A stretch of DNA of 64,000 nt from the NCBI RefSeq assembly GCF_000003815.2, contig NC_049991.1:5425822-5489821 (forward strand), written 5' to 3'. A model generated the notes under the pieces. It saw only the letters and a list, made by a program, of their open reading frames with translations. It made no database searches and was not told where the DNA came from. Numbering within the stretch: the first letter of the stretch is position 1; every line of letters begins with the position of its first letter. This DNA is from Branchiostoma floridae (Eukaryota > Chordata > Leptocardii > Amphioxiformes > Branchiostomatidae). Position numbers and translations under genes: made by a program. Shown piece by piece: positions 1 through 10,985 of the stretch.

Positions 1-320
1 AACTAGCTCTGGGATCTTGCTTTCCTTTACTGGAAGTAACATAACACTGGGAGTCTTCCATGGCTTGTCTCTCTGGACGTAAGCCACAGAAAGTGAGACA
101 GAGCGGCACGCTGTCATTTGAGCATACACACACACTGAACAAAGTTGCGGGAACTAGCCCTGGGCGCAAGCAAACTATTGTGGTAATTGGCAATTACCAA
201 GCCTGGGGAACATTGTGGGTTAACCCTCAGCAGAAAGGGTAGCAGGCAAAAGCATATTTCTCAGCCCCTGAGCAATTCATTAGAGAGTCTCTTCGTGTAG
301 GCCGACTCCCTCACCTTTGG
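1..320. other. No recognisable feature
   Basis: I see no supported gene, RNA or named repeat. The short open frames lack splice signals or any family resemblance. Confidence 0.4.
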
Positions 321-324
321 AGAA

Positions 325-414
325 CTACTGTAAAGATGGAAATTTCCGCGGTGGTTTTCTGGTAGCGGTTTTCACGTGAGCCTTTTCACCGCGAAGATTT
401 CGCATTTTACAGTA
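325..414. repeat. MITE hairpin, TACTGTAAA family
   Basis: The ends are inverted (ACTGTAAA at the left, TTTACAGTA at the right) and the interior is rich in CCGCGG and CACCGCGAA motifs. Other members lie at about 33676, 38868, 45048, 48364 and 53056. It is a small non-autonomous DNA element with no coding capacity. Confidence 0.6.
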
Positions 415-1300
415 AAAAACTTTGCATGATACTTTCAATTCAACCGCGACCACACTTCATTTTAGCAATCCCGCGAAATTAAAATCCCGCGAATATATGC
501 TCGATTACGGTATACGATTGATTGCATGCAGTGTATCACAAAGGTTCCAATCAAGAATCCTACCACCCCCGGGGGACAACGCATTTTTATACCACTTTCT
601 CAAGATTAAATGTAACTCTACATGACGTTCTTTTTCACCTGTGGACTTCTGTACATTCACGATTGCAAAAGAAATGCGCACTATCGCAAAAGGACGTGTC
701 TTCGGCAGCGTATTCTTCTACCCAGCGTTACCACGGAGGCCACCAGACAAGGATAAGTTGTGGGCTACCGAGAATAACGTCAGTGAAGAACCAGCTTTGA
801 CGTTAGGGTCGCTCTTCGGGGATCCAGTGGGCGAACGCCGAAGGTCATCGTATTTTTCATAGTGGGACATGTGTGCGTGTGTAGATTGCATTCAATGTCT
901 GACACGTAACACGTCTCTTTTGAACACACTTGAACAACCTACCGCCAGACATACGTAGGGCTCCAAATATCTGACCTCCTTTAAGTTAACTCTAGAGACT
1001 CTTGAAATAAAAGAAATTACCAAAATGAAAGGACACTCTGAGCTTTTCCTCTACTATATGTTTTTGTACTATGTATATGTTATATATATATGTTGATAGA
1101 TTTATCGATGTAATCTGCATGTCTCTTATATCTTATCTGACCCTTACCTCCGTCATGACCTCAATGAAACGCAGGCCGATTTCAGTTTCTCATGAATAAA
1201 TGAAGGTTCAAACAAACAAAACATAGGGGGCATGCATGTACATGCGACAAGGAACAGTGATAAACATTACTGAAAAAAAAAGACTACTCGAATACTAGAG
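415..1300. other. Unassigned intergenic DNA
   Basis: AT-rich DNA with short TA runs near 1080. No coding exon or RNA could be supported. Confidence 0.35.
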
Positions 1301-1490
1301 TCGGCTACATCTAGACAAGTCATTTTTTTTTGGAAGCAGAGGCAGACAAAGCCCCACTTTTGATTTATCTTCAATGTAATCCTTCACCTTTAGATCACTT
1401 TGATTTCGCTATGCTTTCAGAAGACTAGAGAGCCGGGCCATTACTTGGTAGGTGGTTGATTAGGTTTTTACAAAGCGTTTCGTGCACTTA
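1301..1490 (+). repeat. Dispersed repeat, copy 1 (pairs with 3685-3878)
   Basis: It begins TCGGCTACATCTAGACAAGT and ends near CAAAGCGTTTCG. The same stretch recurs in the same orientation at 3685-3878 with scattered substitutions and small indels. It is probably part of a larger DNA transposon whose other half is at 1553-1780. Family not identified. Confidence 0.6.
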
Positions 1491-1552
1491 ACACACACGA
1501 CGGATGACCAAGACATCACACGTAAAAACTAAAACGCGATGAAAAGAACTCT

Positions 1553-1780
1553 CTTAGCTCACATATTAGAGTTTGAATTAAATTGTCGAGGGGTGGTACA
1601 CGTAGGACTGATTTTCCCTAGAAACAGAAACATTCTTTGTTTATATTTGGAGCTCCTAACCATGGTTAACAATCATGCGTAAAACGGCCATATATGAAAA
1701 AAAAACTGTTATATATGACAAGCGGCCTGTAGGCCGATTGAGCTTCTCGTAAATAGATAAAGGTTCAGACAAATCAAACA
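1553..1780 (+). repeat. Dispersed repeat, copy 1 (inverted copy at 3914-4122)
   Basis: It contains GGAGCTCCTAACCATGG and GGCCTGTAGGCCGATT. The same blocks occur in reverse complement at 3914-4122. It follows 1301-1490 directly, so the two blocks probably belong to one element that was rearranged in its second copy. Confidence 0.6.
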
Positions 1781-2894
1781 AATTCTCTCGATAGATATAT
1801 TTTGGATTACTTTTAGCATAATTTATCTTGAATGTAGATGTATCTTGTTTGACTATAGCAGTGATTTCACTGCAAATGTTACCTTTATTGTATAGAATAT
1901 CAGCCAAAATTTACACGTGGACATGAAAGCTTCAATTAGAACAGAAGAGAACAGAACAGTCGCAGAATGTTACGTTGTTGAAAAATTTAAAAAATGCATT
2001 GCTAAGCAAAACATTAATATTCTGTCATTATGTTGGGGTGTTTGTAGGGGTTTTCGATATGTTTTTCAGAATACTTGTTAATGAGGAACCCCCCAAACAC
2101 TTACAGATTCATTAGTAATGTTCACACAACTCAAAGGTACTCAAAATAGTCTATCCAATATTCCTACAGTTTTAACACTACCAAAACCCCCAAAGCAAAC
2201 ATAAATGCATCCCTTTCTCTACCGTGTTAAAACACAGTACCAACCAACATCAAATCATTATCCGCCTAATTAACTTCAAAAAGCAACCAAGACATTGTTT
2301 TCCAGTTAAGTTGATATCTATCACCTGTATATCTTCTATTTTTAAAACCCAAAAAGACTTTTTTGGCGATATTTTTTTTAAATTAAAAACAACAACAACA
2401 ATGGTACATTCGTCAACCACTAAAACTAGTGTTTGTACAGTCGAGTACTATTGCACATGGAGGGATAACATATACTGGTGTGTCTGGACGAATTACATGT
2501 GTAACTTAACATGCAGTACATGGGCAGTGGAACAGTCAGAAAAGACAAATACATTTGTAGTACATTTGTCAAAATACTGGGAAACCTTAAGGAATATGTA
2601 CAGTCTGTTACTGCACTATGATCAAACATGGAGTAGTCTAATAATAGGTGGGGTTCATGCAAAAATATCAATAGTAAATTTGTACCCAAAAAGACTTATG
2701 ACTTGTCTTCGGCTCAAGTCCATCTTAATGAATTATATCATAACTAAAAGCATCACCGTTTGAAGTTAAACACTTTTCAGTTACCCTTCGGACTTATTTT
2801 CTCAACTTAAAGTTCTTATAGCTACCTACGGTGATTTTGATTGGCTATTTAGATCAAAGAGACTTCAATGAGAACCCTGTTGCTGCCATAACGA
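1781..2894. other. Unassigned AT-rich DNA
   Basis: A 179-codon open frame crosses 2224-2763, but it has low-complexity composition, no start context and no recognisable motif. I do not call a gene here. Confidence 0.35.
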
Positions 2895-3035
2895 AGATGA
2901 ATTAGAGCCATGCGGCTTTGCAACGGCGTGCGTTTTTGGACATGCACACCGTGTCATCCCCCTACTATTCTCGATAAATCTGTTGGGGTCTTTTAGGTGC
3001 AACGGTTTAACACTTGACACCTGAAAGCTCCCTCA
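2895..3035 (-). repeat. SINE/LINE 3'-tail fragment
   Basis: Read on the minus strand it carries AAAAGACCCCAACA, then a GTAGGGG-type stretch, and ends in AAAGCCGCATGG. The same order of blocks occurs on the plus strand at 23585-23725. It is a dispersed retroelement tail with no coding capacity. Confidence 0.55.
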
Positions 3036-3314
3036 TATTAGCTTAAACGTTGCATCCGGAATAACGAAATTAATACTTGACAACATGTCCGATCTGAGGT
3101 CGACCCTAGCATGTGAAAATCCGGCCCGCTACAAATCAACGGACTCCAGATGGCCAAGCAGCCGGGTTGCGTTGCAGCTTGCGCCACGGGGACATGCCAT
3201 AAGCCATATTGCACTACCAATATCTACTTGAAAAACCATCATGGTTCACCTCAATTGAAAATTACGTCTTTTTTACCTTTGTTTGAATAGGAGCAGGACG
3301 TGCGTTAAGGGGGC

Positions 3315-3554
3315 ATCTCACTGCACTTGGGGCACCGGTGCGGCACTGCCTGGTTCAAAAGATTACTCAACGGATTTAAGAGATAAAGAAGGAATTTCCT
3401 TTCGTTTTGTATACATTAGTTGTCTTCTAAGTCACGCTTTTACGTACTAGGCAATATCAGAATTATATCACAAAAAAATCGGCGACAAAAACACAACAGT
3501 GCCACAGTGAACGAACCCCGCAGTGACGCACCGGTGCTCCAAGTGCAGTGAGAT
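3315..3554. repeat. MITE with long terminal inverted repeats (family A)
   Basis: The left end ATCTCACTGCACTTGGGGCA and the right end TGCTCCAAGTGCAGTGAGAT are near-perfect inverted repeats, with CACCGGTGC in both arms. A second member lies at 9036-9259. The interior is non-coding. Confidence 0.75.
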
Positions 3555-3684
3555 ATACCACCTTTACTTCTGTCTTTAAATGCATCGCATGCATGTCGGA
3601 TACCCCCCCCCCCCCCAAAAAAAACGCGTCATTCAAAATGCTATAGAGACCATGGCCTTTCTTTGAATAACATAACAATTTGTG

Positions 3685-3878
3685 TCGGCTACATCTAGAC
3701 AAGTCCTTTCTTTTGGAAGCACAAAGCACAACTTTATAATTAGATTGATCTTCAATGTAATTATTAACCTTTAATTCACTTTGATTTCGCTAAGCTTTCA
3801 GAAGACTAGAGAGCCGGGCCATTGATTGGTATACGTAGGTGGTTGATTAGGTTTTTTACAAAGCGTTTCGCGCACTAA
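3685..3878 (+). repeat. Dispersed repeat, copy 2 of 1301-1490
   Basis: Direct, diverged copy of 1301-1490, sharing AGAAGACTAGAGAGCCGGGC and GTTGATTAGGTTTT. Confidence 0.6.
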
Positions 3879-3913
3879 CCGAAATTTACAATTCTTTGTC
3901 ATTGCCCGTATTA

Positions 3914-4122
3914 TTTGTTTGATTTCTTCATGAGAAGCTCAAATCGGCCTACAGGCCGTTTTTATGTAACAGTCGGTTTCCTTGGCATATCACGCATGAT
4001 TGTTATCCATGGTTAGGAGCTCCAAATATAAACAAACCTGAGTCAGTTTCTAGAAATAAATCAGTCCTACGTGTACCACCCATCGACAGTTCAATTGAAA
4101 CTCTAATATGTGTACTGAGAGA
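3914..4122 (-). repeat. Dispersed repeat, inverted copy of 1553-1780
   Basis: Reverse-complement counterpart of 1553-1780, sharing CGGCCTACAGGCC, CCATGGTTAGGAGCTCC and CTCTAATATGTG. Confidence 0.6.
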
Positions 4123-4514
4123 GTCCTTTTCATTGCGTTGTAGTCTCCGTGTGATATCTTGGTCTCCCGTTGTGTGTGGCACACTGCAGCTGCAAATATT
4201 ACTTCTCGGTTGGCTTAAGGCGGCCCAGGTCTGCATGAGAAAATGCAGGTATTGATTTCGGTAGCAATCATTTGTGATTCCGGACCGATAACTTTAGAAC
4301 CTCTGGATGGATTGCGATTTCCTTTGCTATGGGGATAAAATGTGTGAGCCATTGTGCTATAGTACGCATCAGAAGTTTGCTGCTGTTTTGTGGTTCCTTT
4401 CAAACAAATATTTACACCCCTTTTCTTGATATAGAGTGATCTGGTCTTCCCTATCTGTCAACCTCCTTGGTGACAGCTGTGACATCTGTTTTGAATTTTC
4501 AGCAGCATGGGAGT

Positions 4515-4920
4515 GTGTGGACGGGAGGTTCCAGTGCTCTATTTCCAGAACAGAGGTTGGGGGTGGTTGCATGATGCTCAGGATTGACTTTGGGCCTCCT
4601 TGTGTTTGAACTTGAAACTGCAGGTAGTCTTCTGTGTGTTGAAGGTGCGTTTCCTGCGCTATATCTAAACTTGTGGTCGCGATGATATTTGGTACATGGG
4701 TTGATGGTGGTTGCCTGACACTCAGGTTTGATTTTGGGCTTCCTAATATTTGAACTTGATCATGACATGGCAGGTAGCCATTTGTGTGTGGAAGGGGCGT
4801 TTCCGGCGCTGTATCTCCAGAATGAAATGTGCGATCGCAATGATATTTTGGTACAATTGGGTTGATGGTGGTTGCCTGATGCTCAAGTTTGATATTTGTT
4901 TGAAATTTTGATTTTTGTTA
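4515..4920. repeat. Three degenerate tandem repeats of about 120-150 bp
   Basis: Three successive blocks (from about 4515, 4633 and 4784) share TGTGTGGAAGG, a GGCGCTGTATCT-like stretch, GATGGTGGTTGCCTGA and CAGGTTTGATTTTGGGC. Divergence is substantial, so the array is old. No coding frame survives across units. Confidence 0.55.
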
Positions 4921-5493
4921 ACACTATACAACATATGTACCAAAACAAAACAAAATATTTCATGCAGGTTTGAGATTTCAGACTCTTGTTATATTATTTA
5001 GTAGCTACTACATGAACATGTTAACCCTGTGTCATGTTGACACTTTTTACCAATTGCCATTGCGTACTTAAGTTCTGAAAATAAGATAGAAATAGAATAT
5101 AAATGGTATATGAAAACTGGACGACAGATACTAAATTAGGTGATGGATGATGTTAAGCTTCATACCAATGACTTCTCAATTTGGAACACAACAAATTTTA
5201 TCACCAGTGCAACACCTGCGTCAGCGATCAAATATTTTCATCAAATATGATTTGATCAAATATACGTTTGTATGCAGGGCTAAGACGTTTCTTCACGCAG
5301 ATAACGTAATAACACCAAGTGACCGTTTGACGCTATCTGACGTGCTGTGAGCTCTTATGACGAACACTCGTGCCCTAATATGGGCCGCCGTAATAAACCA
5401 AGTAGTCTACAGCACGTGTGCGGGAGGGATCGGTCAAAAATCAAACGACAGCCTTAACGGACAGTCGTAATCACAGACGTGTAGCTATGTATT

Positions 5494-5770
5494 TTGATTG
5501 CAAACATCGATCTAATGCTGGAAAGAGTGAGAATGTTTTTATTGCAGACATATATATTTGATGCTCAAAAGATTGGGGCATTTAACTTATCACAGACAAC
5601 GCAGGTATTTAGATATATGTTTCATTGCAAAAATCGATTTCATGCTGGAAAGAGAGAGAGATTTTTTTTATTACAGACATATATATTTGATGCTCTATAG
5701 AGTGGGGAATTTTGTTTACGAGTATAACAGACAACGCAGATATGTAGATATATGTTTGATTGATTGATGA
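5494..5770 (+). repeat. Tandem duplication, about 135-bp unit
   Basis: Two adjacent copies share ATGCTGGAAAGAG, ACAGACATATATATTTGATG and ACAGACAACGCAG. The duplicated peptide-like frame is a by-product of the repeat, not a gene. Confidence 0.6.
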
Positions 5771-5782
5771 GACATTTTTTTC

Positions 5783-5888
<106 letters not shown>

Positions 5889-6155
5889 ATGTGTGTCTGC
5901 AAAAAATGTCTCACTCTTTTGAAAGATGTTTGAAAGAGTGGGACATTTTTCTACATACACGTTAACTTTGTTATGTGGATTTGTACTTTTTTTTAAACAG
6001 CTGGTAAAGGTAAGTAACCCCACGCATAAAGGTGGACGGGCGTTACATCTTTACAAGTCAAGTCTAGAAGACTATTGGTCACTTTTCCCTAACCTCTTCT
6101 TAGAAAGATTCGACAAGAGAAGTCACCCTGATGACAGCTGTGAGTAAAAAAACAC

Positions 6156-6235
6156 TTACGAGGAGGTATGACCCTGATGCCGACCAACAAACTCTGCCAT
6201 TTGTTCGTCGGCATCAGGGTCATACCTCCTCGTAA
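6156..6235. repeat. Strong hairpin with 29-bp perfect arms
   Basis: 6156-6184 is the exact reverse complement of 6207-6235, and pairing extends with one mismatch to a loop of about 10 nt. The arm includes GAGGAGGTATGACCCTGATG. It could be a young foldback element or a structured transcript. Nothing nearby identifies it as a microRNA gene. Confidence 0.7.
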
Positions 6236-6663
6236 TTTATAGCTCGCTGACAACTCGGCCGAGCTAAATTCTTGATTTGTAAAGGGGGCTTAATGACATC
6301 ACTAGGAGGGCTAGGGACTCACTTGTACATTCCGCCATATTTGGGGATTGTCCTGTAAATTCTGGGAAATCAAAGAAGAATGCAGCTTCTTAATCTTAGA
6401 AATCTGCACATAGATGGTTAGGAATAGAACCAATGCATTAGATCAGTACTAGTCCTCCAGCGAGGATAGCAGAGTAAAGATTGGAGGAAGTCCATAGAGT
6501 CCACTGCTGTTGAGCGAGGAAAAATACAGGTCCACGTCTTCAAAACTTCGCAAACTCATTTTAAAGTACGCCATTGAGATACTAGTAAATGCCACTACCA
6601 CCACCGCCACCCCAGCCCCTTTTCTTCATCAGTAGCACAACCTAATGTCAATGCCTTCAAATA

Positions 6664-6790
6664 ACATGTAAATAGATATACTTGATATGCCAAAAAGCAG
6701 TTACGCAAGCAACTGGATATGCTTTTTGACTTATCAGATTTTATCCAGCTTGAGTAAATGCATTTTGGTGTATCTTGTTACCTGGGTGTC
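6664..6790. repeat. Hairpin repeat, GCCAAAAAGCAGTTAC family
   Basis: It shares CCAAAAAGCAGTTAC and CAACTGGATATG with repeats at 20025-20110, 25612-25695, 27383-27436 and 35844-35937. It is a foldback MITE family scattered through this window. Confidence 0.5.
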
Positions 6791-7100
6791 AAGCCTGCAT
6801 CGACACATACTTCATATGGTATGAAAAAGCTTCAAATGGAAAATGTAATGTCAGTTACCCGATATAGTTGATTGAATACATCATGAAAATGATATCAACG
6901 TTTTGAATCGATCCCGTCATTGCAACAGCGCAGCGAACGAATGTACCAAAAAAGGCAGCTCTTCCCTCTGGATTCCCATTGGTCCGTTCTAATTACCGGC
7001 GGCGCGCCATTGGCTGATGGAAATGGTCCATAACTCCGCACTCAGGTAGTACACTTACAGTTCTTACCCGGCTTCTTCAGACGAGTGCAGCCGCTCCAAA

Positions 7101-7523
7101 ATGACGACCGATCCGAGCGTTGACTTCGTCATGGTCTTCAACGACACAACTAACGACACGCTGACAGCCGATCCTTACGGGCAACCTCAAGAGGTGTCCC
7201 GAGCGACGCTGTGGGTGCTCGCGGTGCTGATTCCCATAGCGATGCTGGTCATCCTGATCGGAAACACGCTGGTGGTAGTGGCCGTACTGAAGGTACGGGT
7301 GCTCCAGACCATACAGAACTACTACCTGGTGTCGTTAGCGGCCAGCGATCTGATGGTGGGCGGCCTCATCATGCCACTGGCCCTGATGAACGAGCTGATG
7401 GGGTACTGGTCCCTGGGCCGCATCATGTGTGACATCCACGTCACTCTGGACATCTTCGCCTGCACGGCCTCTATCCTTAACCTGTGTGCTATCGGACTGG
7501 ACCGACACTACGCCATCACACAG
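7101..7523 (+). CDS. 5-HT1-like biogenic amine GPCR, exon 1 (N-terminus to TM3)
   Basis: First of two coding exons of a 468-residue class A GPCR, joined in phase 0 to 18345-19328. This exon gives residues 1-141: an N-terminus with two NDT glycosylation sites (N14, N18), TM1 with the GN pair, TM2 with D83 (2.50), C110 (3.25, disulfide) and TM3. D117 sits at 3.32, the amine-binding aspartate of aminergic receptors. The exon ends CAG|GTAAAG just after the DRY region. That motif reads D-R-H here (134-136), a variant of the usual DRY. TM3, TM5 and TM7 text is closest to vertebrate 5-HT1 receptors as I know them, but an octopamine or dopamine receptor is possible without a tree. The receptor would sit in the plasma membrane and couple to G proteins. 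The ATG at 7101 is the first in frame. Confidence 0.88.
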
Positions 7524-8486
7524 GTAAAGAAGGCTTTTAACTTCTTTTCTAAATCCTATAATGTATGTAGTAGCCTGGATAGAAGATTGTTACCAGGGCC
7601 TAGCTACACAAAGCAGCTTCTTGGCTCTAGGGCTAAAATTCACCAAAGAAAGTTTTACCATGGAATTAGTAATAAAATGGTTTATTTGGTGCTCAGCATG
7701 TACAGATTGGCAGGGCGCTAACACTAGGCCCTGAATTGCTCTTGTACTTACATCTCGTTACCATAGCAAACTTAACGAGGACATTCAAGATCATTCACAT
7801 TTGTCAAACGTAATAAAATATTTAAAATATGCCTATGTTGCATTGAGTGACAAAATCAACAGATAAGGTAAAAACAACGCAGTTTATGAGTTCAGTAGAT
7901 GGACGATGTGCGGAATTGTGCTTTCTTATACCGCTTCGTTAGACCCTGGCTTGTAGGTCCTGGAAACAGTCTGGCTCCCAGGCTGGTAATGAACCATATT
8001 TTTATGCAGTCCTCGTAACTAAATGTCTATTCACCCTGTCTCTAGTGCTTTTGAACCTCTACAAACCAAAATTGCTCTGCTAACTTTCCATATTTTGACT
8101 GACATTCTGCAAGGTCATTTGTGAAGGAAAGCAACATCTTTCCCCTTATTGATATTCTGCTAGACGTGTGCTTGAGACGAGTATATTAGTGAAGGGCTTT
8201 TAGCGCAGCGCCTTGTGCACGGCATGTCAAGCTCACATGCCACACGCACGTCGGTCTAGCGCAACCTCAACGGACGGCGAAATGACGATACTTATCGGTC
8301 AAAGCATCACCGGTACCCGTTTGCGCGCACGTCGTGTATGAATCTGTACCGATAAGAAGAACACCCCAGTGCCGTGTATGGCATTCAGAAACGGTAGCGC
8401 AATCGATATGGCATATACGTTAAGTTTTGACAAGTTCAACCTTAGATATTCTGATTTTATACAAAACATACCATGTTAAGTGAGAT
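7524..8486 (+). other. GPCR intron, 5' part, no nested feature
   Basis: Starts GTAAAG. The receptor frame runs on into the intron for 65 codons before a stop, so the open frame beyond 7523 is intron read-through. No element is recognised in this part. Confidence 0.5.
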
Positions 8487-8706
8487 CGCATGGCGCAGCG
8501 GCAGCGTGTTTGGCTCGGGACCGGGAGGTCTCGAGCTCGAATCCTACCGTATCACTGATCTTGTGCCCTTTCCTCGCTTTACTCGGGTTAAAATAAGTAC
8601 CTAGCTTCGGCTAGGGCCGTCCATAGGATAGGACGTTAAATGGAGGTCCCGTGTTTAGGGAGAGCCACATGCACATCCTACTTATTAAGTCAATCCTTCC
8701 ACAAAA
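8487..8706 (+). mobile_element. tRNA-derived SINE
   Basis: An A-box-like TGGCGCAGCGGC and a B-box-like GCTCGAATCC are spaced as in a tRNA. They are followed by a SINE body with TTGTGCCCTTTCCTCGCTTT and GGACGTTAAATGGAGGTCC. The cloverleaf does not close properly, so this is a SINE head rather than a tRNA gene. It lies in the GPCR intron, same strand. Confidence 0.7.
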
Positions 8707-9035
8707 CGTGGTATGTCTGAAATAAATATATAAATAAATGTATTTCAATCAAGATCAAACTCCTCACACTCAATTGACTGGACCACCCCACACATAAATC
8801 CTTCAGTGTGAAATTTACAATTCCAAATATATATGAACTTGTTTGACTTAATTTTTTCTTCCATCTCGGATATTAAAACGCGACGTTGGATTTTGAAATG
8901 TGGTGGGGACAATGAAAATCGAACCCTACAGGAACATTAAAATGTAATCGCTGCGGCTTACATAAACTGCAAACATGATATGGTTGCCGAGCACGGTTAT
9001 GGCACAAAAATTGTATTTCTGCTTCTACAAGTGTG

Positions 9036-9259
9036 CTCTCACTGCACTAGCGTTACGCTTGCGTCTCTGCGGGGTTCGAACGATACTCAACAAATTTCAG
9101 AGATAAAGAACGAATTTTCTTACTTTTTGTGTATTTTGTCGTCTTCTAAAATATATTTGTACGTATTACGCAATGTTTTTTAATTGAGAAAATAACAAAA
9201 GAGGGGACGCAGTGAACGAACCCCGAAGTGACGCACCGGTGCTCCAAGTGCAGTGAGAG
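9036..9259. repeat. MITE family A, second copy
   Basis: CTCTCACTGCACT at the left and GTGCTCCAAGTGCAGTGAGAG at the right match the ends of 3315-3554, and both copies contain CACCGGTGC. The interior is AT-rich and non-coding. Confidence 0.7.
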
Positions 9260-9494
9260 TGCACCTTTACCGAATACGGTTATGGCACGACACTTGTATT
9301 TAAGCTTCTAAGTCAGAACCCGTGTGCATGCGAATTTGGAGCATTGCGTGTATGTATCCTAGTGATAAGAGTCAAGTTCTTATATATGTATATCAGTACC
9401 AGCATCCGAGTAGAACCGATTGAGAAACGCAGTGGGCCTTGGCTGTACACACATGTCATAGGAGCAATAGAACGAAAGCGTTACAGCCATGTTA

Positions 9495-10066
9495 GGAGGG
9501 GCGTTCAATAAGTAATAACTCTGACCCACTTCCAGTTGTCTGATCTAAATGAAATTTTGCACGTGTAATGATTTATATCTCTATAGTTTATGTTGCAAAA
9601 AAGAGCTCTGAACTAATTTCTGATTTACTGGTGTTTGAACTGAGTTAGGTGTGAAATGGACCAGGTGTGAAATGGAGCCAGTTGAGTGTCGTGCAGTGAT
9701 CCGGTTTTTGTATTTGAAAGGACGCACACCAAAGGAGACTTTTGATGAAATGAAAGAAACTTTTGGTGATGATGCCCCATCATATAATCTTGTAAAACGC
9801 TGGCATCCTGAATTCAAACATGGCCGGAAGTCTGCGGAAACAGCTCCCAGACCTGGTCGTCCCTCTTCTGCCATTGATGAGGCATCTGTTGGAGGACCAA
9901 CCTGGGGTGTCCTACAAAAACGGTGTCCAGAGCTGCATCAAACGATGGGAGAAATGCATAACTCTGGGTGGTTCCTATGAAGAGAAAGACTAATAACTGT
10001 GCCAAGTTTCATTAATCTCCTGCTATGGGAAATGAGTCAGAGTTATTACTTATTGAACGCCCCACG
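9495..10066 (+). mobile_element. Non-autonomous mariner element with 28-bp TIRs
   Basis: GGGGCGTTCAATAAGTAATA at 9498 continues as a 28-nt perfect inverted match to 10036-10063. The element is flanked by TA at 9493-9494 and 10067-10068, the mariner target duplication. At 572 bp it is under half the usual mariner length because the transposase core is missing. The outermost three bases of the two ends differ. Confidence 0.85.
9672..9999 (+). pseudogene. Mariner transposase, internally deleted
   Basis: The first 70 or so codons from MEPVECRAVI match the N-terminal helix-turn-helix of mariner transposases (KGRTPKETFDEM, then APSYNLVKRW, then a GRPSS linker). About 20 codons later another frame gives the family's C-terminal tail (IKRWEKCITLGGSYEEKD followed by TAA at 9997-9999). 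The DDD catalytic core between them is deleted and the junction changes frame. The product could at most bind the TIRs; it cannot transpose by itself. Confidence 0.8.
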
Positions 10067-10086
10067 TATATCCATAGCTTTTTTTA

Positions 10087-10236
10087 AGCTGTAAGGGCAG
10101 TGGGTTGCCATCCTCCGTGTCTAGAGCACGGTATTGTAAGACAAATCCCGTCCCTGTCCTTACACTGCCTTTTACCTCCCAAGTCAGGTTCCCATTTTTA
10201 CACCTGGGTGGAGTCAGGAAAGTCGTATAAAGTGAA
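10087..10236 (-). mobile_element. SINE fragment
   Basis: On the minus strand: GACTTTCCTGACTCCACCC, then a CAGGTGTAAAAATGGG-type block, then ACTTGGGAGGTAAAAGG. This is the body shared by the other SINEs here. The promoter head is weak or missing. Confidence 0.55.
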
Positions 10237-10249
10237 CTTTATTTCTTGC

Positions 10250-10985
10250 TTTTTGCCACCTATGGGCCATAGCAAATACAATAGTAATAAAACTGAGTGA
10301 CATAATGTAACACAAATCATAAACACGACGAACATATCTGTTACTTAAACGTAAATCATATAAACCATAAGAAAAGTATCACCAGAAACACGGGATAACA
10401 TAAAATTCTAAATCATAGATAAACACATAAATTCTAAATCATAAATAAACAAAAGCATAATATAACTTAAATGCAAACAACAATTAATTTAATTTAACTT
10501 GACCAATTTAAATCAAGGGAACAAATTGTACAAAATTTCAGATTAATGGTAAAAGAACAAATGATAATTATCAACATGGAAACACATCATCAAATAAATT
10601 ATCACAGACGTAATGCAACTTAATCAATTTAAAAGCCACAGGACACATATTGTAACAAATAAAACAAACAAAACAAAACAAGGCATTGTTTGCAAAACAT
10701 TAAGTGTTAATCAAAATGCACAACAGGGAAACACAGTTAAATAAAATCATAAGAAATTAATAATAACAATGATAATAATAATGCAACTTTAATTTCCAAT
10801 ACAAATCAATAAATCAAATGTAGTTGTAACCAAAAAGTAAATCAACCGTAAATCATAATGTGTTACATATCATCAAAACAAGGAATTACTTTATCACATA
10901 GGACATAAAGGGCAATCGAAATAAATGGCAAAGAAAAAATGTAACTAGACTCATAAATCAACAAAATCCACAACAGAGAACAGGG
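10250..10985 (-). mobile_element. 3' UTR of the LINE at 10986-16094
   Basis: AT-rich non-coding stretch after the ORF2 stop, with repeated ATAAATTCTAAATCATA blocks around 10405-10450. Its low-complexity content suits a LINE 3' region. The exact 3' end is not clear. Confidence 0.5.

Noticed and set aside
2224-2763. 179-codon open frame
   Set aside because: Low-complexity AT-rich composition, no recognisable domain, no splice or start support.
7524-7721. Continuation of the GPCR frame past TM3
   Set aside because: The donor GTAAAG at 7524 and the continuation of the receptor at 18345 show this is intron.
8487-8560. Functional tRNA gene
   Set aside because: A and B boxes are present but the stems do not close, and the sequence continues into a SINE body found elsewhere in the window.
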